A stretch of 64,000 nt of DNA from Reichenbachiella agarivorans (GCF_025502585.1 NZ_CP106679.1:1097001-1161000); one strand, 5' to 3'; counted from the stretch's first letter, positions 47,872 through 57,060 are shown. The notes: generated from the sequence alone by a model not told the origin. Made by a program: numbers and translations.

Positions 47872-48960
47872 ATGTACGGTAGCCCCGAACCAAATGAATT
47901 GAATCCCAACATATTGGGAAGAGACTTTCCTGTATTGGTCACAGGAGGTGCTGGTTACATGGCGTCTTGGTTGGTAAAATACCTGCTCGAAGATGGGTAC
48001 AAAGTCAGAGTGACGGTCAAAGACATGGAAAAAGAAGACCGCTACCGACATCTGACCAAGATAGCAGAACGCTCCAAAGGAAGTCTGGAAATATTCGAAG
48101 CAAACCTAATGGATCCCGAGGCTTTCAAATCAAGCATGATGGGTTGCAACATTGTCTTCCATACAGCCTCTCCCTACATCACCTCTGGTGTGAAAAACCC
48201 GAAAACAGAGCTTATAGACCCATCTGTAGAAGGAACCAGAAATGTACTCAATGCAGTCAACAAGGCTCATTCGGTACGAAAAGTGATTTTCACCAGTGCC
48301 CTTTATGCCATATATGGTGATGCCACAGACATCATTCACACGCAAGAAAAAGTCTTCAATGAAAGCTATTGGAACAAAAGTTCTACCCTCAAACATTTGC
48401 CACTTGGATTTGCCAAAACAGTTGCCGAACGTGAAGCATGGCGCATCCATGACGAACAAACCCGATGGAAAATGGCAGTACTCAATCCAGCACTATGCTT
48501 GGGTCCGTCCCTTACTACCTATTCCAAATCAGGTAGTTTTGATTTTATTCGTCAGCTGGCAGATGGCTCCTATGCGTCTGGCGTACCCAACATACAACAT
48601 GGACTTGTAGATGTCAGAGATGTAGCACATGCGCACATTTTTGCGGCACAGGATGAATATGCAACAGGTCGATTTATGTTGGTCCATGAGACACGAACCA
48701 TGCTCGAAGTAGCAAAAACTTTGAAACAAAAATTTGGTAGTGCTTTTTCTCTTCCCACGGCAGAACTGTCATATAGAATGCTCTATTTCTTTGGATTCAC
48801 CAAAGGCCTGTCTCGCAAACTGGTGATAGAGAACGTCGGAAAAAAAATACAGTTTGACAACAGCAAAAGTAGAAACGAACTAGGTGTACGCTACCGGTCC
48901 ATAGATGAATCTGCCATCGAAATGCTCCAGTTCATACTAGATCACAACATGTTGAAGTAA
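47872..48960 (+). CDS. Extended SDR, dihydroflavonol-reductase-like, with altered active site
   Basis: 362 residues. Rossmann motif VLVTGGAGYMASWL (~21-34) and body match the NAD(P)-dependent epimerase/DFR family. The catalytic YxxxK is not intact: the aligned segment reads LGFAKTVAEREAW, with Leu178 for Tyr and Lys182 kept; the preceding IFTSALYAIYGD lacks the usual second Ser. It may bind cofactor and substrate without classic reduction, or have a shifted proton donor (inference). Substrate unknown. Confidence 0.82.
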   Translation: MYGSPEPNELNPNILGRDFPVLVTGGAGYMASWLVKYLLEDGYKVRVTVKDMEKEDRYRHLTKIAERSKGSLEIFEANLMDPEAFKSSMMGCNIVFHTASPYITSGVKNPKTELIDPSVEGTRNVLNAVNKAHSVRKVIFTSALYAIYGDATDIIHTQEKVFNESYWNKSSTLKHLPLGFAKTVAEREAWRIHDEQTRWKMAVLNPALCLGPSLTTYSKSGSFDFIRQLADGSYASGVPNIQHGLVDVRDVAHAHIFAAQDEYATGRFMLVHETRTMLEVAKTLKQKFGSAFSLPTAELSYRMLYFFGFTKGLSRKLVIENVGKKIQFDNSKSRNELGVRYRSIDESAIEMLQFILDHNMLK

Positions 48961-48964
48961 ACAA

Positions 48965-49414
48965 CTAACCTATTAGCCTGCGCAGGTAGTTGATTTGACC
49001 CAAATGATACTCGATATGACTATACAATCTGGTCAAGAAATAGGCGCAGGTCATGGGTGATCCGAAAACCTCCAAAGGATAGGTCTCAGCAAGAGATTTT
49101 TCATCCAATGTATCCAATGCCGTCAGTACTACTGACTTAGCTCTGGCAATTTCGGACAACAATTCTGTCCGAGGAACATTTCGACGGCTGAATTCTCCCT
49201 CTCGATCACGCACATAGCCATCTTGAGAAATCACTGCCCCAAAAAAGTGCTGCAAATTACCACATAAATGAAGCGTCAGATTACCCGCCGAGTTACTGAT
49301 ACCTTCTTGGGTATCCCAAAGTTGAGATTCCTTCTTGTAGAGTTGAATCTCTTCTGCCAGCCTATCAATGCTCAATTCGAATAGACTCTTTAACGCCGCT
49401 ACTGTTGCACTCAT
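48965..49414 (-). CDS. DinB/DUF1572-like four-helix protein
   Basis: 149 residues, all-alpha. Candidate metal-ligand histidines lie in LTLHLCGNLQHFFGAV (~47-62) and YSHIEYHLGQINYLRRL near the C-terminus, as in DinB-fold proteins, several of which are metal-dependent thiol transferases. Physiological role unknown. Overlaps folE by an ATGA junction. Confidence 0.85.
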   Translation of the reverse strand: MSATVAALKSLFELSIDRLAEEIQLYKKESQLWDTQEGISNSAGNLTLHLCGNLQHFFGAVISQDGYVRDREGEFSRRNVPRTELLSEIARAKSVVLTALDTLDEKSLAETYPLEVFGSPMTCAYFLTRLYSHIEYHLGQINYLRRLIG

Positions 49415-50109
49415 AGGTTACTCCCTGGTGAGTTGATATAGTTTAGAAATTCGTTTTTGTATTTCTCTTCCAAGAACTTGCCACTGAAGTGTGCCGTACC
49501 TGTCTTGCTATTGGTATCTCCCACGCCACGCGAGGACACACACATGTGGTTGGCATCTATCACTACTCCCACATGTTCGCTTTTGAGGACGGATTTTAGC
49601 TCCGCAGCTATCTGTACTGTGAGTCGCTCTTGCACCTGCGGTCTCTTGGCAAAATATTGGACAATGCGGTTGATCTTGGACAAACCGATTACTTCTCCAC
49701 TAGAGATGTATGCGACATGCGCCTTGCCATAGATCGGTACAAAATGGTGCTCACAGTGTGAATAGAAGGTGATATCCTTCTCTACCAACATCTGATCATA
49801 GCCAAACTTGTTTTCAAACAAACGCGCTTTAGGCTTATTTTTTGGATTCAATCCACTGAAAACCTCCTCCACGTACATTTTGGCAACTCGGCGAGGAGTT
49901 CCAGACAAACTATCGTCAGTCAAGTCCAAGCCCATGATCTCCATGATTGCTTTGAAATGTTCAGCAATCAGTTTCTTTTTGGTATCATCGTCCATCTCAA
50001 ACGCATCCGCTCTCATAGGAGTCTCAGCAGATGAGGCGAGGTGATCATCCATCCAATCATCAATATCTGTATCAGGCGGGATATTCGACATAGTTTCTTT
50101 TGGTTTCAT
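49411..50109 (-). CDS. folE: GTP cyclohydrolase I
   Basis: 232 residues converting GTP to dihydroneopterin triphosphate. Zinc ligands C119 and H122 (FYSHCEHHFVP) and C190 (DANHMCVSSRGVGD) are present. The start overlaps queD by 38 bases. Together with queD it feeds 6-carboxytetrahydropterin for queuosine; it may also supply folate. Confidence 0.96.
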   Translation of the reverse strand: MKPKETMSNIPPDTDIDDWMDDHLASSAETPMRADAFEMDDDTKKKLIAEHFKAIMEIMGLDLTDDSLSGTPRRVAKMYVEEVFSGLNPKNKPKARLFENKFGYDQMLVEKDITFYSHCEHHFVPIYGKAHVAYISSGEVIGLSKINRIVQYFAKRPQVQERLTVQIAAELKSVLKSEHVGVVIDANHMCVSSRGVGDTNSKTGTAHFSGKFLEEKYKNEFLNYINSPGSNL

Positions 50110-50479
50110 ACAATAGAATTTTTAAATCATACGCTTCGTCGATTTCCTTCCTCAACAAATTATAGATGACAACAACAATGTTTTCGGCAGTAGGGTTCAA
50201 GTTTTCGAACTCTACTACATCCAGGTTCAAATTTTTGTGATCAAAACGATCTACTATTAGTTTTTTAATTAGGTCACTGAGGATTTTTATATCATAGACA
50301 TAACCAGTCTCTGGGTCGATCTCACCTATGAGCTTGACATGCAACTCATAATTATGACCGTGGTAATTGGGGCTGTTGCATTTACCGAAAACACTCAGAT
50401 TCTTCTCATCCGTCCACTTGGGATTGTGCAGACGGTGCGCTGCATTAAAATGTTCTTCCCTGATGATGGCTGTTTTCAT
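50072..50479 (-). CDS. queD: 6-carboxytetrahydropterin synthase (QueD)
   Basis: 135 residues of the PTPS/QueD fold. Zinc histidines H15 (EEHFNAAHRL) and H40/H42 (SPNYHGHNYEL), catalytic Cys34 (FGKCNSPNYHG) and the C-terminal ETKRNYVEY glutamate region are seen. Uses the FolE product. queC, queE and queF are not in this window. Confidence 0.94.
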   Translation of the reverse strand: MKTAIIREEHFNAAHRLHNPKWTDEKNLSVFGKCNSPNYHGHNYELHVKLIGEIDPETGYVYDIKILSDLIKKLIVDRFDHKNLNLDVVEFENLNPTAENIVVVIYNLLRKEIDEAYDLKILLYETKRNYVEYPA

Positions 50480-50546
50480 CCGATATCTTCGTTTTCGAGA
50501 TTGATGGCAAAATTTGAATCAGCAAATTTTTGCAAAACTGACGAGA

Positions 50547-50603
50547 AAACAACATTGTTTAATCTTTCAATCAAATCCTAGGACGAAATAAACACAATAT
50601 TGT
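50547..50603. promoter_or_regulatory. Two short palindromes between queD and cysH
   Basis: AAACAACATTGTTT (50547-50560, 6-bp arms) and ACAATATTGT (50594-50603, perfect) share the ACA...TTGT pattern and lie in the divergent intergenic region. They could be operator half-sites; short AT-rich palindromes also arise by chance. Confidence 0.25.
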
Positions 50604-50699
50604 TCATCTACCTAAGATTATTATGCGTTAAAAAGTCATTTACAAGATCAATTTATTGAATTGTACTAACTTCGTTTTTTAAATTTTACTCCCTACTAT

Positions 50700-51356
50700 A
50701 TGGATTTTGAAGAAATCAAAAGTAGTATTTTGAAGTATCAAGAAAATGGCAAGTCCCTTTTCACTACTTCATCTTTTCAAACACACAGTATTGTGCTGTT
50801 GCATTTGCTCAGCAGGATAGACAAGACGATTCCGATCTACTGTCTCAATACTGGTTTTTTGTTCCCAGAGACCATCGAGTACAAGGATCAGTTGTCGGAG
50901 GTATTTGGACTGAAAATCATGGATATCACACCCGATGTGCCTAAGAGTATTCAAAAAGATGCAGAGGGAAAATTGCTCTTTGCCTCCGACCCAGACAGAT
51001 GTTGCCACTACAACAAAGTGCAACCTATGGACAAGTTGCTCTCCAACTATGACGTCTGGATCAATGGAATCCGTCGTGACCAAAATGCCAATCGGGCAAA
51101 AATGAGAGTGGAGGAGCCTTCTAAAATGAATACCATACGGTTTCACCCCATGCTAGAGTGGACCAACAAAATGATCTTTGATTATATCAAAGAATACAAA
51201 TTGCCCCGTCACCCACTGGATGCGGTAGGCTACAGCAGTATTGGTTGTGAACCTTGTACACGCAAACCAAGTCTGGAAATGATGGAGCGTGAAGCTCGAT
51301 GGTATGGCATGAACAAAACCGAGTGTGGACTCCATACCGAACTCGTAAGTAAATAA
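50700..51356 (+). CDS. cysH: Adenylyl-/phosphoadenylyl-sulfate reductase
   Basis: 218 residues. PP-loop-type FTTSSFQTHSIVLLHL (~21-36), catalytic Cys209 in KTECGLHTE, plus the cysteine pairs C101/C102 (DRCCHYNK) and C183/C186 (GCEPCTRKP) that bind a [4Fe-4S] cluster, so the enzyme is of the APS-reductase type rather than the E. coli PAPS type. Reduces activated sulfate to sulfite. No cysDN or sulfite reductase is nearby; it appears monocistronic. Confidence 0.93.
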   Translation: MDFEEIKSSILKYQENGKSLFTTSSFQTHSIVLLHLLSRIDKTIPIYCLNTGFLFPETIEYKDQLSEVFGLKIMDITPDVPKSIQKDAEGKLLFASDPDRCCHYNKVQPMDKLLSNYDVWINGIRRDQNANRAKMRVEEPSKMNTIRFHPMLEWTNKMIFDYIKEYKLPRHPLDAVGYSSIGCEPCTRKPSLEMMEREARWYGMNKTECGLHTELVSK

Positions 51357-51427
51357 TTAAAAAAACCGCAGGTCTTAATCAGTCTGCGGTATATCTAATC
51401 ACCCAGCAATGCTGGTAAAATATAGAA

Positions 51428-52348
51428 ATGAAAGTATTAGTAACAGGTGGTGCGGGATACATAGGCACCCGATTGATCAAAAAACTCAGTGCCAACAAAA
51501 AGATCGACAAGATCATCGTCTATGACAACCTCATGCGTGGCAACTACAATCTGTTTTTGGGTGACAAATTCATCAATGGAGACTCGATCGAGTTCGTGAA
51601 AGGTGATTTGCTGGATTCTAGATCCCTCAAAAATGCCCTCAAAGGTGTCGATGTGGTGTTTCACTTGGCTGCCAAGGCTACTTCCCCCTTTGCCAATGTC
51701 AACTTACACTTCTACGAGCAGATCAACAATTGGGGAACGGCAGAGTTGACCTACGCAGTAGAAGAGAGTGATGTGAAGAAATTCGTCTATCTCAGCAGTA
51801 TGGGTGTGTATGGTTTCTCCGATGATCCGATCACCGAAGATCACCCAGTGAACCCATCTTCTTTTTATGCGATCTCCAAACAACGTGGAGAAGAACACGT
51901 CAAGAGACTGAACAAATCGCACAACCCCATCATCCTACGATGTGGCAATGTGTACGGCTATAGCCGCAGCATGCGATTCGATGCGGTGATCAATCGATTT
52001 GTCTTCGAGGCGAACTTTGATGGTAGACTTTCTATCCACGGTAGCGGCAACCAACAGCGTGCCTTCATTCACATCAGTTCGATCGCTGACATACTGGAAC
52101 AAATTGCGGTGACTGACATCCCTGCAGACACCTACAACGTGTCCGAACGCAACATGTCCGTACTCGATATCGTCGATGTACTGAAAGAACTCAAGCCAGA
52201 ACTTGAATTCCTGTTCATCAATCAGCAAAACAACTACAACCAACAGCTGGTCAGTGCTGAACAAAAACTCAAACAGTACATCCCCTACGATGATCAAGAC
52301 TCGTTCAAGGATCAAATGATCGAGTTTTTGAATAGTTTTAGTTACTAA
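51428..52348 (+). CDS. NAD-dependent epimerase/dehydratase (UDP-sugar epimerase-like)
   Basis: 306 residues, extended SDR. Cofactor loop VLVTGGAGYIGTRL (~3-16), active-site SSMGVYG and YAISK (YxxxK) are intact, then NVYG and QQRAFIH motifs. Likely acts on a nucleotide sugar for surface polysaccharide or LPS; exact sugar unknown. Lies 71 bases after cysH. Confidence 0.9.
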   Translation: MKVLVTGGAGYIGTRLIKKLSANKKIDKIIVYDNLMRGNYNLFLGDKFINGDSIEFVKGDLLDSRSLKNALKGVDVVFHLAAKATSPFANVNLHFYEQINNWGTAELTYAVEESDVKKFVYLSSMGVYGFSDDPITEDHPVNPSSFYAISKQRGEEHVKRLNKSHNPIILRCGNVYGYSRSMRFDAVINRFVFEANFDGRLSIHGSGNQQRAFIHISSIADILEQIAVTDIPADTYNVSERNMSVLDIVDVLKELKPELEFLFINQQNNYNQQLVSAEQKLKQYIPYDDQDSFKDQMIEFLNSFSY

Positions 52349-52425
52349 GAAAGCAGATAGAATGACTCAAATGGAGTGCAAGAGCCTATGAAAAGTAACC
52401 CTACTAGAGTTCTACTATTAAGGAT

Positions 52426-52483
52426 TGTCCAAAACGCTTACAATCATAGAAAATAACTCTTGGACAGTTATTTTCTATGATTG
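52426..52483. repeat. 18-bp-stem hairpin whose loop pairs with an upstream segment
   Basis: Arms 52441-52458 and 52466-52483 are perfectly complementary (18 bp), with loop 52459-52465. The loop plus flanking base reads TTGGACA, complementary to TGTCCAA at 52426-52432. The stem and the TGTCCAA/TTGGACA pairing could form a pseudoknot or be alternative structures. No T run follows, so it is not a plain terminator. Confidence 0.6.
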
Positions 52484-52612
52484 ATCCTATTAATGAGTTT
52501 ATCAGTTTTATTCTCATTTTCTTGAAACATAGAATCTCCAAGGTCTCATTTCAAATCAGTGTCAAGGTCTATAATGTTTGGAATGAATCAAGAAATAGTA
52601 CTAGATATTGGC

Positions 52613-52620
52613 TAATTTTG
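52613..52620 (+). promoter_or_regulatory. purB: Putative purB -7 promoter box
   Basis: TAATTTTG, a perfect TAnnTTTG match 25 bases before the purB ATG. No -33 TTG at standard spacing. The rest of the 297-base gap (52349-52645) holds the hairpin at 52426-52483 and no convincing gene. Confidence 0.45.
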
Positions 52621-52645
52621 CGCCTCACAATTAGATACATAGACG

Positions 52646-54001
52646 ATGGAATTGAATGCATTGACAGCTATTTCGCCAGTAGACGGCCGATACAGAAGAC
52701 AAACCAAAGAACTAGCAGAATTTTTTTCAGAATTTGGCCTGATCAAATATAGAGTTCATGTCGAAGTAGAATACTTCATCGCGCTTTGTCAATACCCACT
52801 TCTGCAACTAGAAGGGATCGACCAAAGCATGTATGGCAAATTGCGTCAGATTGTCGTGGAATTCTCCGAGGCAGACGCTTTGGGAATCAAAGAAATCGAG
52901 AAAACTACCAACCATGATGTCAAAGCGGTTGAATATTTCATCAAAGGCAAATTCGACAACTTGGGTCTCTCTGCACACAAAGAGTTCATTCATTTTGGTC
53001 TCACTTCACAGGACATCAACAATACAGCGATTCCGCTGCAACTGAAGCATGCCATCGAAAACGAATACATCCCAACCCTCAATCAAATAGAAGCGCTATT
53101 GATGGACATGGCAGAGGAGTGGAAGGACATCCCTATGCTCGCCAAAACACATGGACAACCTGCCTCACCTACACTATTAGGAAAGGAAATATTGGTGTTT
53201 CACGAGCGATTGACTCAGCAGGTCAACATGCTGGATTCGGTTAGATATGGTGCCAAATTTGGTGGAGCAACAGGCAACATGAATGCCCACCACATCGCCT
53301 ATCCAGAAGTGGATTGGATCAAATTTGCCAACAACTTTGTGGACAACACTTTGGGATTGAGACGCAGCTATCCTACTACACAGATAGAGCACTACGACGA
53401 CATGGCGGCTCTATTTGACAACCTCAAACGAATCAACACGATCCTCATCGATTTTGCTCGTGACATCTGGCAATACATCTCTATGGGCTATTTCAAGCAA
53501 AAAATCGTGAAAGGTGAAGTAGGATCATCCGCCATGCCACACAAGGTCAACCCAATCGACTTTGAAAATGCAGAAGGAAATCTAGGCATCGCCAATGCAC
53601 TCTACGAATACCTCTCAGCCAAACTCCCTATCTCTCGTCTACAACGAGACTTGACTGATTCTACAGTTTTGAGGAACATAGGTGTACCAGTAGCACATGG
53701 CTTCATCGCATTGAAATCATTACAAAAAGGAATCAGCAAACTAGAACTCAACAGACAAGCCATCGAGTACGATCTGGATCAAAACTGGGCGGTCGTCTCA
53801 GAGGCCATTCAGACCATTCTGAGACGAGAGGCCTACCCAGAACCCTACGAAGCTCTCAAGGCGCTCACAAGAGGCAATCAAGAGATCACACAAGAAAGCC
53901 TCAAGGTCTTCATTGATGGATTGGAAATCAGCGATGCACTCAAAGCACAAATGAAAAAAATTACGCCATTCAACTACACAGGAATCAATCCTTTGAAGTA
54001 G
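52646..54001 (+). CDS. purB: Adenylosuccinate lyase
   Basis: 451 residues catalysing two steps of purine synthesis (SAICAR to AICAR, adenylosuccinate to AMP). Fumarase/ASL signature GSSAMPHKVNP (~292-302) and upstream KTHGQPASPTLLGKE and TTNHDVKAVEY segments are intact. Transcription is probably monocistronic, with a strong terminator just after the stop. Confidence 0.97.
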   Translation: MELNALTAISPVDGRYRRQTKELAEFFSEFGLIKYRVHVEVEYFIALCQYPLLQLEGIDQSMYGKLRQIVVEFSEADALGIKEIEKTTNHDVKAVEYFIKGKFDNLGLSAHKEFIHFGLTSQDINNTAIPLQLKHAIENEYIPTLNQIEALLMDMAEEWKDIPMLAKTHGQPASPTLLGKEILVFHERLTQQVNMLDSVRYGAKFGGATGNMNAHHIAYPEVDWIKFANNFVDNTLGLRRSYPTTQIEHYDDMAALFDNLKRINTILIDFARDIWQYISMGYFKQKIVKGEVGSSAMPHKVNPIDFENAEGNLGIANALYEYLSAKLPISRLQRDLTDSTVLRNIGVPVAHGFIALKSLQKGISKLELNRQAIEYDLDQNWAVVSEAIQTILRREAYPEPYEALKALTRGNQEITQESLKVFIDGLEISDALKAQMKKITPFNYTGINPLK

Positions 54002-54026
54002 AAGAAATCAGAAGAAGAGACGTTGG

Positions 54027-54062
54027 AAGTCAGAAGTAACCTCGGTTGTTTCTGACTTTTTT
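54027..54062 (+). terminator. Rho-independent terminator of purB
   Basis: About 15-bp stem, with perfect outer arms AAGTCAGAA and TTCTGACTT and an inner AACC/GGTT, followed by a T run, 26 bases after the stop. Confidence 0.85.
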
Positions 54063-54167
54063 AGTTTTGGAGAAGGACTCAATAGACAGTACCAATTCCA
54101 TAGTAAACCGTCTTGTCCCGAAAGTATAGAGCAATAAATTCTTAAAAGTTAGTTCTCCAGTGCTTAC

Positions 54168-54590
54168 TTACCCTGTAAAATCCCCAGTAGATTGGGCGCA
54201 TTGTTTCAGTCGCTTGTTAAGGGTGGCTTTCCACCAGGGGCCTTTGGTGAATACCAATTTGGTTTTGATTTTTAGGTTGTTGCCAAAGCGTCTCCATTTG
54301 GTCCCAAAGTCTTGGTATCGCTTGTCCTCTAGCACGTATTCAAATCCCATCTGATGGGTTTCTTCTATTGCGCATCGATTGCCATAGAGCAATTTCTCTC
54401 CATCTTTGACATAAATGTAAGCAATCGCATGCTTGCCGGGTTGATTTTTACGCGTATCCTCTTTGACTTTTCGGTCTACCTTACGAGTAGGTAATTCCTT
54501 GTCAGAGACTTCCTGCGCATAAAGCGACCCGCCTATCACTAATAATAGGGATGGGAGTAAGGTGTATTTGATGAAAGAGAAATAGGTCAT
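54168..54590 (-). CDS. Exported protein of unknown function
   Basis: 140 residues with a signal peptide (LLPSLLLVIGGSLYAQ, cleavage ~26). The remainder is basic (many Lys/Arg; GKHAIAYIYVKDGEKLLYGNRCAIEETHQMGFEYV region central, WWKATLNKRLKQCAQ near the end) with two Cys ~80 and ~131. No family recognised. Probably periplasmic. Lies 52 bases after the DUF493 gene on the same strand. Confidence 0.6.
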   Translation of the reverse strand: MTYFSFIKYTLLPSLLLVIGGSLYAQEVSDKELPTRKVDRKVKEDTRKNQPGKHAIAYIYVKDGEKLLYGNRCAIEETHQMGFEYVLEDKRYQDFGTKWRRFGNNLKIKTKLVFTKGPWWKATLNKRLKQCAQSTGDFTG

Positions 54591-54642
54591 CGGATCAATG
54601 ATAATTTAAATATCAATAAGACAGCACATCTCAATGTAGATT

Positions 54643-54903
54643 TTACAAGGATATGATGCCCTCAATTTTTTTGGCCTTTTCGTAAGTCTCGATCACCTGG
54701 TCACTGCTGCCCATCATCACTTGAATAGTCACACTGGAGTATTTGCCATTTTTAGAGGGTTTCAGCTTGACGTCATGTTTAGCAAACAGTGCCTTGACCT
54801 CAGGTATCTGCGCTTCTGGCACGATAAACTTGAACAGATACAAAGTTGGAAAGACATGTACGCTATCCAGCTTCTCTTTGAATGATTGTGAAGATTCGTC
54901 CAT
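54643..54903 (-). CDS. DUF493 (YbeD-like) protein
   Basis: 86 residues in a ferredoxin-like ACT-type fold: YLFKFIVPEAQIPEVKALFA at the start and KYSSVTIQVMMGSSDQVIETYEKAKKIEGI at the end. DUF493/YbeD is a small cytosolic family of unknown function. Starts 10 bases downstream of the ppiD-like terminator, so it may rely on read-through or its own promoter. Confidence 0.88.
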   Translation of the reverse strand: MDESSQSFKEKLDSVHVFPTLYLFKFIVPEAQIPEVKALFAKHDVKLKPSKNGKYSSVTIQVMMGSSDQVIETYEKAKKIEGIISL

Positions 54904-54912
54904 AAATAAAAA

Positions 54913-54937
54913 AGTCCTGACTTTTTGTGTCAGGACT
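54913..54937 (-). terminator. Terminator of the PpiD-like gene
   Basis: 9-bp stem AGTCCTGAC/GTCAGGACT with a short loop, followed on the minus strand by a T run that reaches the DUF493 start region. Confidence 0.75.
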
Positions 54938-54960
54938 CAAAGTTATCTTTTGTTTCTCTA

Positions 54961-57060
54961 TTAGAAAAACTTGTATCTCTCGTCTGTGATGTCTGCAAGT
55001 TCTCTGACTGCTTGGTCGATGCTATATGACAATCTCGATTGTCTCGCTGCTACGGCTTGGTTTCTATATACCTCGTAATCCGAAATCGGAGACGCTTCCG
55101 TTTTGTTCACCAATTCTATCTGAATGACCCCATTGTCAATTGCAAAAGGAGCAGTACGTTCTCCTGGCTCCATTGAGAAAGCTATGCCTACTGCTTTAGG
55201 TGCGATACCCACGCTAGTCAATGAGTTGCTGCTCAATTTGAGATCTGTCATGGAATAGTATTTTGCATTGTCACCGTCATAAGCTATTACCTTATTCACC
55301 AAGGCTTCCTCTTCGATCGCATTGAGTTTGTCAATCAAGATTTTGGCTTTCTTAGCATCCTTTACTTTTCTGCTCACTTCGTTTTCCACGGCGGCCAGAT
55401 TGGCTACACCTTCTTTTTGCTCAGATACCAATGTAGCTATGACATACTGGTTTTCGATTTCGAATACATCTGACACATCACCTACACTGGCAGTATTATA
55501 TGCCCAGTAAACCACACTCCTAGCCTCAGTCAAGCCAGTGATTCTTTTATCATTTGACCCTAACTGACCAGCAGTTTTCACTTTGTAGCCCGCTGCAGCA
55601 GCGTTGGCATCAAATTCACTGGCCTTGTTGGTGTCAAACGCAAATTTCTCAGCGTCTCTATAGAAAGTGTTTCTTGTTTCGTCACTCACATATAGCTCCA
55701 AAGCCACTTTTGCTACGTTGTATTTTTTGTTGGTCTTCAACTCGGTCACATCGATGATGTGATAGCCAAACTGCGTCTCTACCACGTCAGAAAGCAGCCC
55801 TTTGCTTTTTGCATTGAATACAGCCTCTTGGAAAGGTGCCACCATTCTGCCTTCAGCAAACCAACCTAAGTCACCACCTTTAGAAGCAGTACCATCGGTA
55901 CCATGCAATCTTGCCATCTCAGCAAAATCAGCACCTCCTTTGATTTGTTTCAGGATGTCTTTTGCTTCCGCCTTGGCTTTGGCTTTAGCCTCAGCAGACT
56001 CGTCAGCCGATTTGATCAAAATGTGGCTTGCTCTTGCAGCGTACTCATCTCCCTCGGTCTCACCTGACACTTTGTAGATCACATAGCTACCACTCTCTAC
56101 GATAGGCCCTACGACAGCACCTGCTTCGGCATCTTGTACCACTGCTGGCAACTGATCGATGGTATAGCTCATATAGGCATCACCAGCATCAGAGTTGACC
56201 GTAGCAAACAATGAATCATTCTCTGCTTTGGCAAACTTAGCAGCCAAGGCGTCAATGTCCTCTTTGACCGCCAAGGTATCCGCTGCAGATGGTACTACAT
56301 CGATGATCACATACTTGATCGCTTTGGACGCGTCTCTTTTGTATTCATCCTCATGCTCTGACAAATATGCTTTCAACTCTGCATCAGTCACGCTCACTAC
56401 ACTATCATGGATTGAGTAGAACGGGACATAAATATAGTTTACTTCAGCCGTGTTGTTAGAGTTTTGGTACTCATACATAGCTTCTGCCTCAGTAGCATAG
56501 TTTGTTTTCAAAATCAAATTGTTGTACTTGGTTCTTTGTCTAGCTGGAGCCAGACTCTTCTCGAAGTTGTACCAAGACGCTCTCTGCTGAGGAGCTTGAT
56601 CGCTCAAGCTTTGCAAAAAGCTGATCACATTTTCTTTGTCAAACTGTCCAGTTTCTGGATTGGTAAAGGCTTGTCTGATCTGTGGACTGATGTTGTCCCC
56701 CTGTACCATATCTACGATTTCTTCGTCAGAAATTCTCAATCCCAAAATTTTGAACTGATTTTCAAACGCATAGACACTAATCAGCGCATCCCAAGTCTGG
56801 TTGCGGATGTACTCCTGCTCAGAAGCAGAAGGGCTTCTGCCTTGATTCAATTGGAAATTGTAGGTCATTTCTTCTTGTTTGTCCAAGAAGTCCTGATAGG
56901 AAATAGTCTGTCCTGCTATTTCACCAACCTCGGTAGATCCACCGAAGATTCTAGAATTAGGACCGAGCAAATCTGCCAATACAAAAGCCACGATCGAAAA
57001 CCCTATGAGTCCGACGATTATCTTTCCCCCCTTATTCCTTAATGTATTAATTAATGCCAT
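54961..57060 (-). CDS. PpiD-like membrane-anchored peptidyl-prolyl isomerase
   Basis: 699 residues: N-terminal membrane anchor after a short cytosolic basic stretch (KIIVGLIGFSIVAFVLADLL, ~13-32), SurA_N-like chaperone domain (~40-220), and a parvulin domain (ASHILIKSADESA to FGYHIIDVTEL, ~345-445), then a second weaker parvulin-like region. PpiD-type foldases act at the Sec exit in the periplasm. Fourth folding factor in the window. Follows the CNNM gene by 92 bases with a near-consensus -7 box (TTATTTTG). Confidence 0.92.
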   Translation of the reverse strand: MALINTLRNKGGKIIVGLIGFSIVAFVLADLLGPNSRIFGGSTEVGEIAGQTISYQDFLDKQEEMTYNFQLNQGRSPSASEQEYIRNQTWDALISVYAFENQFKILGLRISDEEIVDMVQGDNISPQIRQAFTNPETGQFDKENVISFLQSLSDQAPQQRASWYNFEKSLAPARQRTKYNNLILKTNYATEAEAMYEYQNSNNTAEVNYIYVPFYSIHDSVVSVTDAELKAYLSEHEDEYKRDASKAIKYVIIDVVPSAADTLAVKEDIDALAAKFAKAENDSLFATVNSDAGDAYMSYTIDQLPAVVQDAEAGAVVGPIVESGSYVIYKVSGETEGDEYAARASHILIKSADESAEAKAKAKAEAKDILKQIKGGADFAEMARLHGTDGTASKGGDLGWFAEGRMVAPFQEAVFNAKSKGLLSDVVETQFGYHIIDVTELKTNKKYNVAKVALELYVSDETRNTFYRDAEKFAFDTNKASEFDANAAAAGYKVKTAGQLGSNDKRITGLTEARSVVYWAYNTASVGDVSDVFEIENQYVIATLVSEQKEGVANLAAVENEVSRKVKDAKKAKILIDKLNAIEEEALVNKVIAYDGDNAKYYSMTDLKLSSNSLTSVGIAPKAVGIAFSMEPGERTAPFAIDNGVIQIELVNKTEASPISDYEVYRNQAVAARQSRLSYSIDQAVRELADITDERYKFF

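Noticed and set aside
52477-52752. 91-codon ORF running into purB
   Set aside because: Overlaps purB in another frame and has no support upstream; the gap sequence is not coding-like.
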